From contig NC_088916.1 of NCBI RefSeq assembly GCF_963576675.1, positions 5,719,001 to 5,783,000 of the forward strand: a stretch of DNA of 64,000 nt, in the 5' to 3' direction. The notes beneath the pieces are model-generated. The model did not search any database, had not been told where the DNA came from, and saw only the letters and a list, made by a program, of their open reading frames with translations. Within the stretch, counting starts at the first letter, position 1, and every line of letters starts with the position of its first letter. This document shows, piece after piece, positions 35,284 to 46,490 of this stretch. The translations under genes and the position numbers were made by a program. This DNA is from Euphorbia lathyris (taxonomy: Eukaryota; Streptophyta; Magnoliopsida; Malpighiales; Euphorbiaceae).

Positions 35284-36696
35284 GTTGGTTGTATCAAGAG
35301 ATGTTCGATTCTATGAAACAGAATTTCCTGGTGATCTAATGCCTGAAAACAATATACCAGATTGTCCAATGCCATATTTCTCTATCATGCTTATACCAAA
35401 TATATCTGACATTCCTTTCTACCTCACAAACCACAAATCTTCCTGCTTCCGCAACTACTTCACCACCCCAATCACGAACTACCTCAGTGTCCCAAACACC
35501 AATTCCCTCACTATCTCATACTCCGATTATTAGTCCTGTATCTACAGGTTCAAAAACTTCTTCTCAATCTTCTATTATACCTCAACATCTTACTTTCACA
35601 CCTACTATTACTCCCCAAAACTCTTCAAATTCGTCCCATTCCAATGCCTCCCAACCTGAACCTATACCACCCAAAAGAGTTATCAAACCACCTCAGTGGC
35701 TCAATGACTTTGTGGTCAATTATGCTGACAGTTCTCTTACCTGTACAACAACACATGATACTTATCTGGCCCATATTGCGAAGGTTAAAGAGCCAAACAC
35801 TTACAATGAGGCATGTACCCAACTTGAATGGCAAGAAGCCATAGCCAAAGAACTTCAAGCCTTGGAGGAGAATGAGACATGGATTCTAGTTGAATTGCCA
35901 GCAGGGAAGAAACTGATTTCATCTAAGTGGGTGTATAGGATAAAATATAATGCTGATGGAAGTGTGGACAGATATAAAGCTAGATTGGTAGCTAGGGGGT
36001 ATGATTAGAAATATGGTGTGGATTATACAGAGAGTTTTTCTCCTGTCACCAAAACTGTCACAATAAGGCTATTTTTGGCAGTTGCAGCAACCAAAGCTTG
36101 GCCTATTCATCAAGTGGATGTGAATAATGCTTATTTGCATGGTTATGTAGATGAGGAGATATACACGTGGCCACCAGCAGGTTCTACAAAGTCAAAAAAG
36201 GGCCAGGTATGTAAACTGACTAAGTCCTTATATGGACTCAAACAGGCAGGGCGTCAGTGGTATAAAGAATTCACTTCTACCTTGCAACAACTTGGTTTTC
36301 ACAAATCTATGCATGATTATTGTTTACTGACTAGAGAGTCAAATGGGAATTTTACTGCAGTTGTGATCTATGTCGATGACATGCTCATTACTGGTTCTTC
36401 TGAAGAGCAAATTGTAGAGATCAAAAGTGCATTACATGAGGCCTTTACTATAAAGGATCTTGGTTATGCTAAATATTTTCTTGGGGTTGAATTACATAGA
36501 TCATCTGCTGGAATCATTTTGTCACAAGGGAAATATATTGCAAATTTCTTAGTTGATACAGGACTATCTAATGCTGCTACTGCTACAAGTCCATGCCCTA
36601 GTGGAGTGCAACTAGATCAACCAAATTCTTCTCCTTTATACCTCGATGCAGAAAAATATAGAAGGATCATTGACAGGCTTCTGTACTTAGGGTTTA
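35284..36696 (+). pseudogene. Element A reverse transcriptase region (decayed, cut by element D)
   Basis: After a Pro/Ser/Thr-rich linker and a frameshift near 35480, the copia reverse transcriptase reads [39 protein letters not shown], a TAG at about 36006-36008, then VDVNNAYLHGYVDEEIYTWP, SLYGLKQAGRQW and the catalytic VIYVDDMLITG (about 36370). It ends in RLLYLGF where element D begins. The continuation TRPDIAF is at 43923. Confidence 0.87.
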
Positions 36697-38370
36697 TGAT
36701 AGGGGTCAAAAACCCCTATCTTTGGGTACGGTTTTAGGACGGGTTTTAGCGTTATTTAGTTAATAAGCGAGCAATTCTCGCATTTAAATGCTTTTGTGTG
36801 AGTTAGTTAGAAATTGGAAACGTTTTATTTACTTTTCGTTGTTTAGGCTCGTTTTATGATCAATTTAGGCAAATACGGCCAAAATGGCATGCATATTATA
36901 ATTCCGTTATCTTTTGAAGCTAATTGATCCGTCAAAAGTCGCACCAAACGAAGCGTTTGCTCAAATAAGCGATTGGCGGGTCAATTTAGCCCTTGGACTA
37001 ATGTTGTTTGGAGTTTATGTGCGTGTGCATGTTAAAACATGATCAATTTCAGGCAAAAATCGTGTCTCGGGGACCCCCGGCAGTCGCTCGGCGAATTGAG
37101 CATCGGCGCGCAGCCCGGGCGCTGCTCGTCGAGCAGCCCAGGCACTACCCAGGCACCGCCCAGGCACGGCCCAGGTACGGCCCAGGCACGGCCCAGGCAC
37201 CGCCCAGGCACCGTCCAGGCACTGCCCAGGCACTGTGCCTGCTCGCCGAGCAGGCTGTGCATGCTCGCCGAGCAGGCTGTGCATGCTCGCCGAGCAGGCC
37301 ACCAGAGGCCTGCTCGGGCGAGCAGGATGCCTGCTCGCCGAGCAGGCCACTGCTCGTCGCGAGTAGCGCCTGCTCGGCGAGCAGACCTGCGGGAATTGGT
37401 CAAAAAGACCAATTCCGCCCCCACGATGCCACGACGGACCCCACGACTTCCTACCTGCATAAGGACACGAAAATAGGTCAAAAAGAGGGCCGCGCCACGC
37501 CTATAAATAGAGTTTTTCCAATGTAAATTAGATATCTTTTCAATTTTGTAAATTATCTTAGCTTTCCCCTTGTAATTCCTCTCCATCTCCTCCATCTTCT
37601 TCGACTTCCATTGTATCTCCTTTTATCTTTCCTTGTTTGTACTCTTTGATACAGTTGCCGAACTTGACTTATTGTATCTTGTGACATTTATCTTCGCCTT
37701 TAATAATAATTTAGCTCTTATTTTGTTCTATGATTATTTGTTTAATCTCTATCTTACGCTTTATTCAATTGGTTTAACTCATTCAAAAGCCCCAAAATCT
37801 AGTAGGCACATATTGCGAGCTGAATCTGACCTAGTCAGAGCCTAGGAGATTGACGACCTCTTAGTTGATTAAGCTCCAATTTACTGAGCCTTAGACCTAG
37901 TTTCGGCCTTAGGGAATCACGCGCTAGGAACTTCAGGAGGGTAAGTAGGGTTAATCGCCTTGAATACAAGTGACTCAGATTAGGTTTTTATTCAATAGAC
38001 CTAATAATCTATCTTCATTATTATCGTTCATACCATGTTCCTTCGGATAATTGCATTAGTGAAAGATCAATTAGGAGTAGTTTAACTTAATTAGGGGTAG
38101 AGTAACTTAATTAGGCATAGAATAACTTAGCTAGAATCAGATAACTTAGCTAGGATTAGTATAATTCAACCTAGAAGTAGATTAACTTAAGCAAAACAAA
38201 CTCAAAACCCCCCCTAAGCCTAGATAACACCTGAAACCGATAGCTCGATACTTGCAGAAATAAATCCTGTGGACGATAACCTGGACTTTCCAGAAATTTA
38301 TTACTTGATAACGACGGGGTACACTTATCCCTTAGTGAGTCTTCATCCCAACTTAGGTGAGGGCGCATCA
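36697..38370 (+). repeat. Element D 5' LTR
   Basis: 1,674 bp. The first 25 bases form a hairpin (GATAGGGGT...ACCCCTATC). At 37120-37390 is a GC-rich island of about 11-bp GCCCAGGCACC repeats and CCTGCTCGCCGAGCAGG palindromes. A TATA box (TATAAATA) lies at 37502-37509. Long ORFs in several frames here result from the GC-rich repeat and are not genes. Confidence 0.93.
37120..37390. repeat. GC-rich island in D 5' LTR: 11-bp repeats and palindromes
   Basis: About ten copies of GCCCAGGCACC-like 11-mers (about 37136-37240), then seven or so palindromes built on TGCTCGCCGAGCA (about 37246-37385), several perfect over 8-bp arms. The 3' LTR has the same array at 42580-42835, with a different copy number. 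Confidence 0.88.
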
Positions 38371-38376
38371 AGTTTT

Positions 38377-38394
38377 TGGCGCCGTTGCCGGGGA
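38377..38394 (+). other. Element D primer-binding site (tRNA-Asp type)
   Basis: TGGCGCCGTTGCCGGGGA, 6 nt after the LTR end. Identical to the consensus site of element C. Confidence 0.88.
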
Positions 38395-38858
38395 TTTATT
38401 TCTTCTGCAATATCGAACCAAAGGTCGATTTGTTAGTTTAGGCATTCCTTTGTGAATATCTCTGTGAATATCATCTATACTTGTTTATCTATACTTGTTT
38501 ATAACCGTTAATACTTGTTTATATTTATACTTGTTCATATTTATACCTGTTTATACATATACTTGCTTATACATACACTAGTTTATATACGATTCTTTTT
38601 GTAAATATCCTTGTTTATATCGTTTATACTTGTTTATACATATACCTGTTTATACATACACTTGTTTATATACGATTCTTTTTGTGAATATCCTTGTTTA
38701 TATCGTTTATACTTGTTTATACATAACTCTTTATACTTATTCTCTATACTTGTTGATATATAATTTCTTTATACTTTTCTATACTTGTTCATATCTGTAT
38801 ACTGTTACTTATCAACTTTTGTGCTAGAACTTCACTTTTTCTCAGCATTCTCTGATCA
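38395..38858 (+). other. Element D leader with TATACTTGTTTATA repeats
   Basis: An AT-rich leader with about fifteen imperfect copies of a TATACTTGTTTATA-like unit between about 38470 and 38810. No gene. Confidence 0.75.
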
Positions 38859-39821
38859 ATGAATTGGCAAGAAAAAGTCGAGTGGCAAGCTCAAAAGTTT
38901 ACTATCCCATCAAGACAATACATTCATGCCCTAGAGAATGAGGCTCCCAATCCCTCCATGGCCGACTTAAATGAGAAAATGGATATCTTGATGGCGAAAC
39001 TGAGCCTCAACACCAATGAAAGTGTAAGTTTTGTGGGTAATCACCAAAGGTATAATTCTAACCCCAATTCTTACAGCTTTTATAGTAGTGATTGGAGGAG
39101 ACCTCAACACTCAAATCTGTCCTACGGGAACCCTAACATGTTGAGGCCTCCAAATAGGTTTGTTGATGAGCACAGGGAAAACGAATTGGGAATGTTCCCT
39201 TACGAACAAGCAAGCCAAGTTCCTCCACAACCCTCTAGCTCACGAGATGAGGTGCTATCCCTTTTGAAAGGAATATCAGCCCGACTTACAATCAACGAGG
39301 AGGTTTGCACGGACTTGAGCAACCAATTGGCTCAAATAAACCATGAGATGCAAGAGCAATCCCGAGATGCTCTCCCAGGCATAAAGGAAAACATAGAAAT
39401 CCCACAAAGGGAATCAGCTCAAGCCATCTCCTTGAGGAATGACAAAAAGGTAGAACCAAGTCCACTATCACATGCATCACTCGAGGTAAGTGAAGAACCG
39501 GAAGCGGTAAGCAACCCCGGTTCAAAATCTGAAATTCTAAATCATGTGGTAGAGATAAAAGATCAAATCAAAACTTGTGTATCTCAATTACCTTTTCCTC
39601 AAAAATTAGAAAAGTTTAGGTTTGTTTCATGCTCAGAAGTTTTCATTCTCTTCGACCTACCAAGAGAATCCAAAAGGGAGCAAACCAAACTTTTTCATGA
39701 TATGTTTAAATTCGGCCTCCTACTTTCATTAAACTTATTTGAGGCTCTTAATCCGTTTTGTAGGTACGGGTTATTTGTTAAGGAGTTCGAATTCCTAACG
39801 CGAGTAGAAGCATACACCTAG
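38859..39821 (+). pseudogene. Element D gag C-terminal remnant
   Basis: An open frame of 320 residues from ATG 38859. It corresponds to the middle and C-terminus of the F-type gag: MADLNEKMDILMAKLSLN, VSFVGNHQRYNSNPNSY, LSLLKGISARLTINEEVC, RESAQAISLRNDKK, SEEPEAVSNPGS and SQLPFPQKLEK, each with a counterpart in element F. The N-terminal capsid part is missing, and the reading leaves gag after about residue 260. Immediately after the stop, the GCTTCTTGGGAGGCAACCCAAG-type sequence that usually follows integrase in Athila-related elements appears (about 39860-39880), so the whole of pol has been deleted. Confidence 0.82.
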
Positions 39822-40137
39822 GCGGGAATTCTATGTCAAGCTCACCGACTATAACGTAGCGCTTCTTGGGAGGCAACCCAAGTTTTAATAAAACTTTGCA
39901 GGTTTTTTTATTTAGATTATACATTGATCTTTTAGTTTAGTCTTTTTAGTTTTCTTTTACGTTTTTTTTAAAGTGTTCGTTTAAAAAAAAAAAATAAATA
40001 AATAAAATAATAATAAATAAATAAATAATTTTTTTTAGTTGTTTAGTTTTCTTTTATTTTATTTTATTTTCTTTTATTTTATTTTTATTTTTTTTAAGTG
40101 TTCAGGTTTAAAATAAAATAATAATAAAAAAAATATT

Positions 40138-40385
40138 TGGCCCCAGGAGGCCCAGCTCGGGCGAGCTGGGCACTGCCGCCCAGCTCGGCGAGCAGGGCCC
40201 AGCTCACCGAGCAGGGCCCAGCTCACCGCGAGCTGGGCGCTGGCGCCCAGCCCGCCGCTAGGCACTGCGCCCAGCACGCTGGGCACTGCGCCCAGCACGC
40301 TGGGCACTGCGCCCAGCCAGCCGCTGGGCACTGCGCTCAACCTGCGGCTGGGCACTGTGCCCAGCCCGCCGCTGGGCCGCGATAA
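40138..40385. repeat. GC-rich palindromic island in D 3' region
   Basis: A perfect hairpin with arms GCCCAGCTCG (40150-40159) and CGAGCTGGGC (40162-40171). Several GCCCAGCTC.CCGAGC copies follow, then a 21-bp tandem CGCTGGGCACTGCGCCCAGCA about three times, and two diverged copies. It is flanked by AT-rich sequence on both sides. Confidence 0.88.
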
Positions 40386-42141
40386 GCAAACTGTTCGGGA
40401 TTTTTAAATCCCGAACGGAGCTGAATAATAATAATAATAATAAATAAAAAAAAAAAAAATTCGCGTTGTTTTATTTTAATTTGTTTTATTTTGTTATAAT
40501 CCCAAGAATTGTACACTCTATCCGAAGTTAAGGTTTCGTTATTTGTCCTTGAGGGCTGAAAATTGGCACCGGAAATCATCAAATTTTTGGCGATTGCGAT
40601 AAAATCAGTAAGTTGTCTTCTCCACCCTAACTTTTTGCACTTGTACTTTATGGTTTGTGATGCAATATTGGAACTTATTGCATATTTTTAGTGTGAGGAG
40701 GAGGGGTAGACAAACTTATAAAAATTGTATAAATTTTTTTAAATTTTTGTTGCGTCGTGTCTAGTTTAGTTTAGCGTTTTCGGGTTTTATTTATGTTCTC
40801 GCATGTTTAGGATCTAAAACCGTGAACCTCCTTCGAATCTAAACTTCGTTATTTATCCTCGAGGGCTGAGAACCGAATCTAAGATTGCATGACAACTAGT
40901 TTAGGTGTAGGACACAATCCTTGTATCTGTAAAAGCATGAGCTAAAGTTTGCATTTAGACCCTACTTTTGGAGAAATGCTAAAATCATTACTTAGGTAGA
41001 TAACTTAAGAATTGAAGGCATGTGATGTTAAACTTGAGTTTGGGGAGAACTAGTAAACACAAAATTGAAACCCAAAGAATTGTGAGTTGAATTTGAGTCC
41101 AAGAGCGAACATCAAAAAGCTCTTTTTCTTGACATTTTTGTGTGAATGCTTTGACTTGTGGAAAGATTACAGATTTTGCACCTAATACTGTGTTGGACCT
41201 ACATGCAATGATTTGAGATGGTAGACGATGAAATCAGCCTCATTAGAATTAACCCTTTTCTTTACCTTATTTTCTCTTTTTCATCCACTCTAGGAAGCCC
41301 CTTTGAGCCTATATTTTTGTAGTTTGTAGATTTTTCTTTCGTCCTAACCCAATTTTTGCAAACCATCACTTGGTTTGTTACTTAACCCTAAGTTTTTGCA
41401 AAGCTCACATCGAGCCTTTGTTTTCCTCTAGCGCTTTGTCTTTGTTTATGGCATCATAGTAGCAAGCCAAAAGGCTAAGAAGTGATTAAGCATCATTATC
41501 CAAAAAGAAAAAAAAAGAGAAAAACAGAAAAAGAAAAGAAAAGAGACGAACAAAAAGGAGAACTTCATTCCTCAGTTCTTAAAATCAAAATGTCTCAAGA
41601 AAAAAAAAACGAAAAAAAAATAATGAATAAAAAGCTCAGTCACTTCACATTTGCTAAAGCCATTTTAACTTTGTTTTTCTAGCGCTAGAACTATTAACCC
41701 TTGTTGTACCTTTAACCCCCTAACCACATTACAACCCCAATTCGAGGCTGTTTTTGATATCATCGGAGTCATATAGCATAGTAGAGGAACTCGGATGAAC
41801 GTGCAAAATCAACGTAATCCTAAGCAAGAACATAAGCCGAGAGTAAACACTTTAGCCACTAAAATTGTGTGAAATGAGTGAACTACCTATGGTGAGGTGT
41901 TTTACTTAGCGATCCCCTCAAGCTCGTTTAATTGAACATGTGTCCTTTTTCTTAAAACATATGACCTATGATAATTGAAATGCGGCTTTTGGATATCGTG
42001 TCTCTACTTTGTATTTTCGAATGCATGTAATTACAGATGCTCGAAATTGTGTCAAGCACCTAGTCAAACCGGGAGGTTTTCTAGCTTGCTTGTGATTGCG
42101 GGTTTAGTTTTTTTAGTTTACTTGGGGACAAGTAAAGTTTT

Positions 42142-42156
42142 AAGTGCGAGGAGGTT
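42142..42156 (+). other. Element D polypurine tract
   Basis: AAGTGCGAGGAGGTT abuts the 3' LTR start TGATAGG. Element F has the matching AAAGTCCGAGGAGGTTT on the minus strand at its 3' LTR. Confidence 0.8.
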
Positions 42157-43917
42157 TGATAGGGGTCAAAAACCCCTATCTTTGGGTACGGTTTTAGGAC
42201 GGGTTTTAGCGTTATTTAGTTAATAAGCGAGCAATTCTCGCATTTAAATGCTTTTGTGTGAGTTAGTTAGAAATTGGAAACGTTTTATTTACTTTTCGTT
42301 GTTTAGGCTCGTTTTATGATCAATTTAGGCAAATACGGCCAAAATGGCATGCATATTATAATTCTGTTATCTTTTAAAGCTAATTGATCCGTCAAAAGTC
42401 GCACCAAACGAAGCGTTTGCTCAAATAAGCGATTGGCGGGTCAATTTAGCCCTTGGACTAATGTTGTTTGGAGTTTATTTGCGTGTGCAGGTTAAAACAT
42501 GATCAATTTCAGGCAAAAATCGTGTCTCGGGGACCCCCGGCAGTGGCTCGGTGAATTGAGCATCGGCGCGCAGCCCGGGCGCTGCTCGGCGAGCAGCCCA
42601 GGCACTGCCCAGACACCGCCCATGCACCGCCCAGGCACCGCTCAGGCACCGCCCAGGCACCGCTCAGGCACCGCCCAGGCACCGCCCAGGCACTGCCCAG
42701 GCACTGTGCCTGCTCGCCGAGCAGGCTGTGCATGCTCGCCGAGCAGGCCACCAGAGGCCTGCTCGGGCGAGCAGGATGCCTGCTCACCGAGCAGGGCGCT
42801 GCTCGTCGCGAGTAGCGCCTGCTCGGCGAGCAGACCTGCGGGAATTGGTCAAAAAGACCAATTCCGCCCCCACGATGCAACGACGGACCCACGACTTCCT
42901 ACCTGCATAAGGACACGAAAATAGGTCAAAAAGAGGGCCGAGCCACGCCTATAAATAGAGTTTTTCCAATGTAAATTAGATATCTTTTCAATTTTGTAAA
43001 TTATCTTAGCTTTCCCCTTGTAATTCCTCTCCATCTCCTCCATCTTCTTCGACTTCCATTGAAGCTCCTTCAAAGCTTTTTCTCGAGGAATTATCAAGGT
43101 CCGTCCTTAAGATTAAGTCGCTGGCTGCAGAGTAAACAGGTTCCCTGAAAGGGATTTTTGTATCTCCTTTTATCTTTCCTTGTTTGTACTCTTTGATACA
43201 GTTGCCGAACTTGACTTATTCTATCTTGTGACATTTATCTTCGCCTTTAATAATAATTTAGCTCTTATTTTGTTCTATGATTATTTGTTTAATCTCTGTC
43301 TTACGCTTTATTCAATTGGTTTAACTCATTCAAAAGCCCCAAAATCTAGTAGGCACATATTGCGAGCTGAATCTGACCTAGTCAGAGCCTAGGAGATTGA
43401 CGACCTCTTAGTTGATTAAGCGCCAATTTACTGAGCCTTAGACCTAGTTTCGGCCTTAGGGAATCACGCGCTAGGAACTTCAGGAGGGTAAGTAGGGTTA
43501 ATCGCCTTGAATACAAGTGACTCAGATTAGGTTTTTATTCAATAGACCTAATAATATATCTTCATTATTATCGTTCATACCATGTTCCTTCGGATAATTG
43601 CATTAGTGAAAGATCAATTAGGAGTAGTTTAACTTAATTAGGGGTAGAGTAACTTAATTAGGCATAGAATAACTTAGCTAGAATCAGATAACTTAGCTAG
43701 GATTAGTATAATTCAACCTAGGAGTAGATTAACTTAAGCAAAACAAACTCAAAACCCCCCCTAAGCCTAGATAACACCTGAAACCGATAGCTCGATACTT
43801 GCAGAAATAAATCCTGTGGACGATAACCTGGACTTTCCAGAAATTTATTACTTGATAACGACGGGGTACACTTATCCCTTAGTGAGTCTTCATCCCAACT
43901 TAGGTGAGGGCGCATCA
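42157..43917 (+). repeat. Element D 3' LTR
   Basis: 1,761 bp, near-identical to the 5' LTR except for copy number in the 11-bp and palindrome arrays and about 103 extra bases at about 43060-43162. A TATA box lies at 42950-42957. Target duplication GTTTA follows. Confidence 0.93.
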
Positions 43918-44033
43918 GTTTACCAGGCCTGACATAGCATTCATCACTTAACAATTAAGCCAATACATGAATTCACCAACTCAGCAACACTAAAATGTAG
44001 CCTCACATGTCCTTCGATACATGAAGGGAACAA
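43918..44033 (+). pseudogene. Element A reverse transcriptase/RNase H boundary, last fragment
   Basis: Continues element A after D: TRPDIAFIT, a TAA, QLSQYMNSPTQQH, a TAA, NVASHVLRYMKG, the conserved copia segment after the reverse transcriptase. It stops where element E's LTR begins at 44034. Confidence 0.85.
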
Positions 44034-45898
44034 TGTTGGGGTTTTGTGTCCTATAGTCAATTGTTGCAGGATACAAACTTATTGTAAATGAATTGTTCTT
44101 TATATCATTTGTTTTAATGAGATATATATTTTATAACTATATAAAGGCAATCCCTTTTAAGCACTAAATAAAGTCTAATAAAAGGAAATCCGTAAGTTTG
44201 TTTAAAGTGATTATAAAGTGTTCATACAAGCATGAAGTGAGACAAAAGTTTATAATAAACTAATAAATTTAAAACCACCCCAAGTCGAGTGATATGTTTA
44301 GGATTGATATATCACTGTTGAGACTTGTATGTAACAATGTCTTCTGTCCGACAGAAAGCTGATCTCACAAGCTTCATATATACAGATATCTGGACAGTTA
44401 CATAGATCCGATGAAACGTTGTTCATTAGGATTGGGGATCCGATTTGAGATAACAGGATGGGTAGATTCATCCTTGTCAACTGTTCATCTCATTGGTATT
44501 AATAGGTATAACTAATCCTCAGACTCAAAGGAATGTTAATTGGTCATCCTGAATTACTGAATGTGAGACTTTGATCCTGTGGTCCCACGATCCTTAACAG
44601 ATATGACTCTGGGGTGTGAACTGCAAAGGTTGGGTGTCACAGGAAGTAATTTCAGGGTAGTTATACATTGGATTGAGCATTTATCACTCCCGATTAATGG
44701 GAGATACATCCAAGGATCGCTTGTGGAAGACTTGACTCTAAACCCTTGCAAGGTGATAGCTTAAAAGTAGAAATACAGATTTCACTTAACCTATCTTTTT
44801 GAGTTGACTCGGCCAATAACAAGTAAAACGAACGTCTCGCTATATGTGACTTGACATTACCCATAGTCATAAGATTCAGTTCAAGGATGTAGTTGATAAA
44901 GGATCGTATTATACCGTAACTAATACGGAAGGGTTAACGACAGAATCAACCTGTCTTCTTAACGGACTCTGGGGGAATGATTACAGACTTGCCAATAACA
45001 TACTCTGTACATCATTCCGTTATGCAAGAGATTAAATATAATTCTTGAAGAAATTAATTTAATAGGTTGCATACGGCCAGAAGTAGTAAGGACCTAATGG
45101 ATCACACATAAGACTTGGAACCAAAAGAGAGATGGATATGATTAATGGATGGAAGCCCAATTGAGCCCAGTAAGGCCCAAATACAAGGAGGGGGCCGAAA
45201 TTTGTATGTATTAGTAAGGGATTGATTTTATTCCATTAATCCTAATTTGATTAGGATTATGAATTAAATTAATTAAGAGATAATTTAATTGGGAGTTTTA
45301 ATTAGATTAATATTCTCCTATTATTATCCAATTAGGTTATTTATTATTATCCTAAATATATTAGATATATAGTGAGATAATAATTAGGAATCCTTTTCCG
45401 AATTGGATTCCTATTAAGTAACCTATTCCTATCTAACTAGGGTTTAAATACAAGCTAATATATATACCCCTCCCTATAGTGAATTTCGACCAAGCCCTAA
45501 GCCTCCCCACTTGTGATTTTCGAAATTGCTTAGAGAGAGAGAGAAAAGAATTCTAATCCCCAAGTTCGTGGACAAGAATTCATACGGCATTCCATCGATT
45601 GATTAATCTTATTCATCCCTCTTTCTCCTTGATCTTGTGTTGGTTAATTAGAGGCAATCTATTTTGGTTGCATCTCATAAGGGTTGATTTTATCTTAACC
45701 TCACCGTATTCTACTTTGCGGTTGGAACCTCGGAGAAGAATTGTGGGCGCTTCTTTAACAACGGTAGATTGTTCATCGAAAGGTATTCCTTCTTATCCCT
45801 CTTTATATGAAATAACGATTAACGGATCCTATGGTTAAAAGGAAATAGGCTAAAATTTTTATATTTCCGCTGCTATACCTTAGCCCTAATTTCCTTCA
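44034..45898 (+). repeat. Element E 5' LTR
   Basis: It starts TGTTGGGGTTTTG inside element A and ends TTCCTTCA directly before the primer site, about 1,865 bp. A TATA-rich stretch (AATATATATACCCC) lies near 45457-45466. No second copy is present, so the left boundary rests on the loss of the element A reading and the TG start. Confidence 0.82.
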
Positions 45899-45899
45899 G

Positions 45900-45912
45900 T
45901 GGTATCAGAGCC
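45900..45912 (+). other. Element E primer-binding site (initiator tRNA-Met)
   Basis: TGGTATCAGAGCC, 1 nt after the LTR end. Confidence 0.9.
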
Positions 45913-46227
45913 ATCGTTAAATCCGTTATTTCATATATGAAAATATAGAAGTTTTCAATAGGATTGAATAAATATTTATGGTTAGGATTAATTGACAAAT
46001 AGTATTGATTAATTAATTCTAAAGATAAATAAAGTTTTGATTAATTGTTAATTAAAACTGATTATTCTTATGTTCCTAATTATTTCGGTTGATAATCATT
46101 ATAACAAAATCTATTAGTTTTATAGTTAGGTTGATAAAATTAGTTTTATTAATTCTAAATGATAAAACGGAAATCTATTGTAGATTATCCTATTTCTGAA
46201 AACCGTTTTAAAATTGTTTTAGAACTG

Positions 46228-46244
46228 ATATATATATATAAATA

Positions 46245-46296
<52 letters not shown>
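46228..46296. repeat. TA microsatellite
   Basis: About 69 bp of almost uninterrupted TA, with one AAATATC interruption. Confidence 0.95.
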
Positions 46297-46298
<2 letters not shown>

Positions 46299-46308
46299 AC
46301 AAAAAAAA

Positions 46309-46490
46309 ATGACAGCAGCCCGAGTCGCGCCTCACGGCACGACTGGCCGCTGTCACGCGGCTGCTACCTCACGGCAGCAGCCGCGTGCGGCGCAGGGGCG
46401 CCGCTGCCGCAAGGCGGCAGCGCCCCGCGTAGCCTAAGGGCTGCTGCCAATCGGCAGCAGCCCGCCCTCGGGCCCGGCCCGATACCCACT
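46309..46490. repeat. GC-rich palindromic island in E leader
   Basis: Very GC-rich against AT-rich flanks. A perfect hairpin has arms GGGCTGCTGCC (46438-46448) and GGCAGCAGCCC (46453-46463) around AATC. Two imperfect hairpins precede it (GGCTGCTACC.../GGCAGCAGCC and GGGGCGCCGCTGCC.../GGCGGCAGCGCCCC). Confidence 0.88.

Larger units (their letters stand above)
39822..42156 (+). other. Element D 3' untranslated region
   Basis: Poly-T/A-rich tracts (39900-40130), the GC-rich palindrome island at 40138-40385, a further non-coding 1.7 kb with an A-rich stretch at 41500-41630, and the polypurine tract AAGTGCGAGGAGGTT next to the 3' LTR. No gene: the ORFs in the GC island and the A-rich stretch are compositional. 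Confidence 0.75.
36697..43917 (+). mobile_element. Element D, non-autonomous gypsy derivative with gag remnant (TR-GAG/LARD type)
   Basis: LTRs at 36697-38370 and 42157-43917 start TGATAGGGGT and end GCGCATCA. The target duplication GTTTA lies at 36692-36696 and 43918-43922. It has an Asp-type primer site and a partial gag but no protease, reverse transcriptase or integrase. Gag wording, LTR ends and 3' tract match element F, so an F-like gypsy element could have mobilised it. Confidence 0.92.

Noticed and set aside
37120..37390. CRISPR-like array of short repeats
   Set aside because: Repeats are contiguous or palindromic with no unique spacers of constant length, and the DNA is a plant nuclear retroelement.
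37008..37595. Overlapping ORFs of 110-190 residues on both strands in the D 5' LTR (and again at 42475-42924)
   Set aside because: They come from the stop-poor GC-rich repeat array, occur in several frames at once and are repeated in both LTRs.
40074..40385. Ala/Pro-rich ORFs on both strands in the D 3' region
   Set aside because: Compositional product of the GC palindrome island; no conserved domain.
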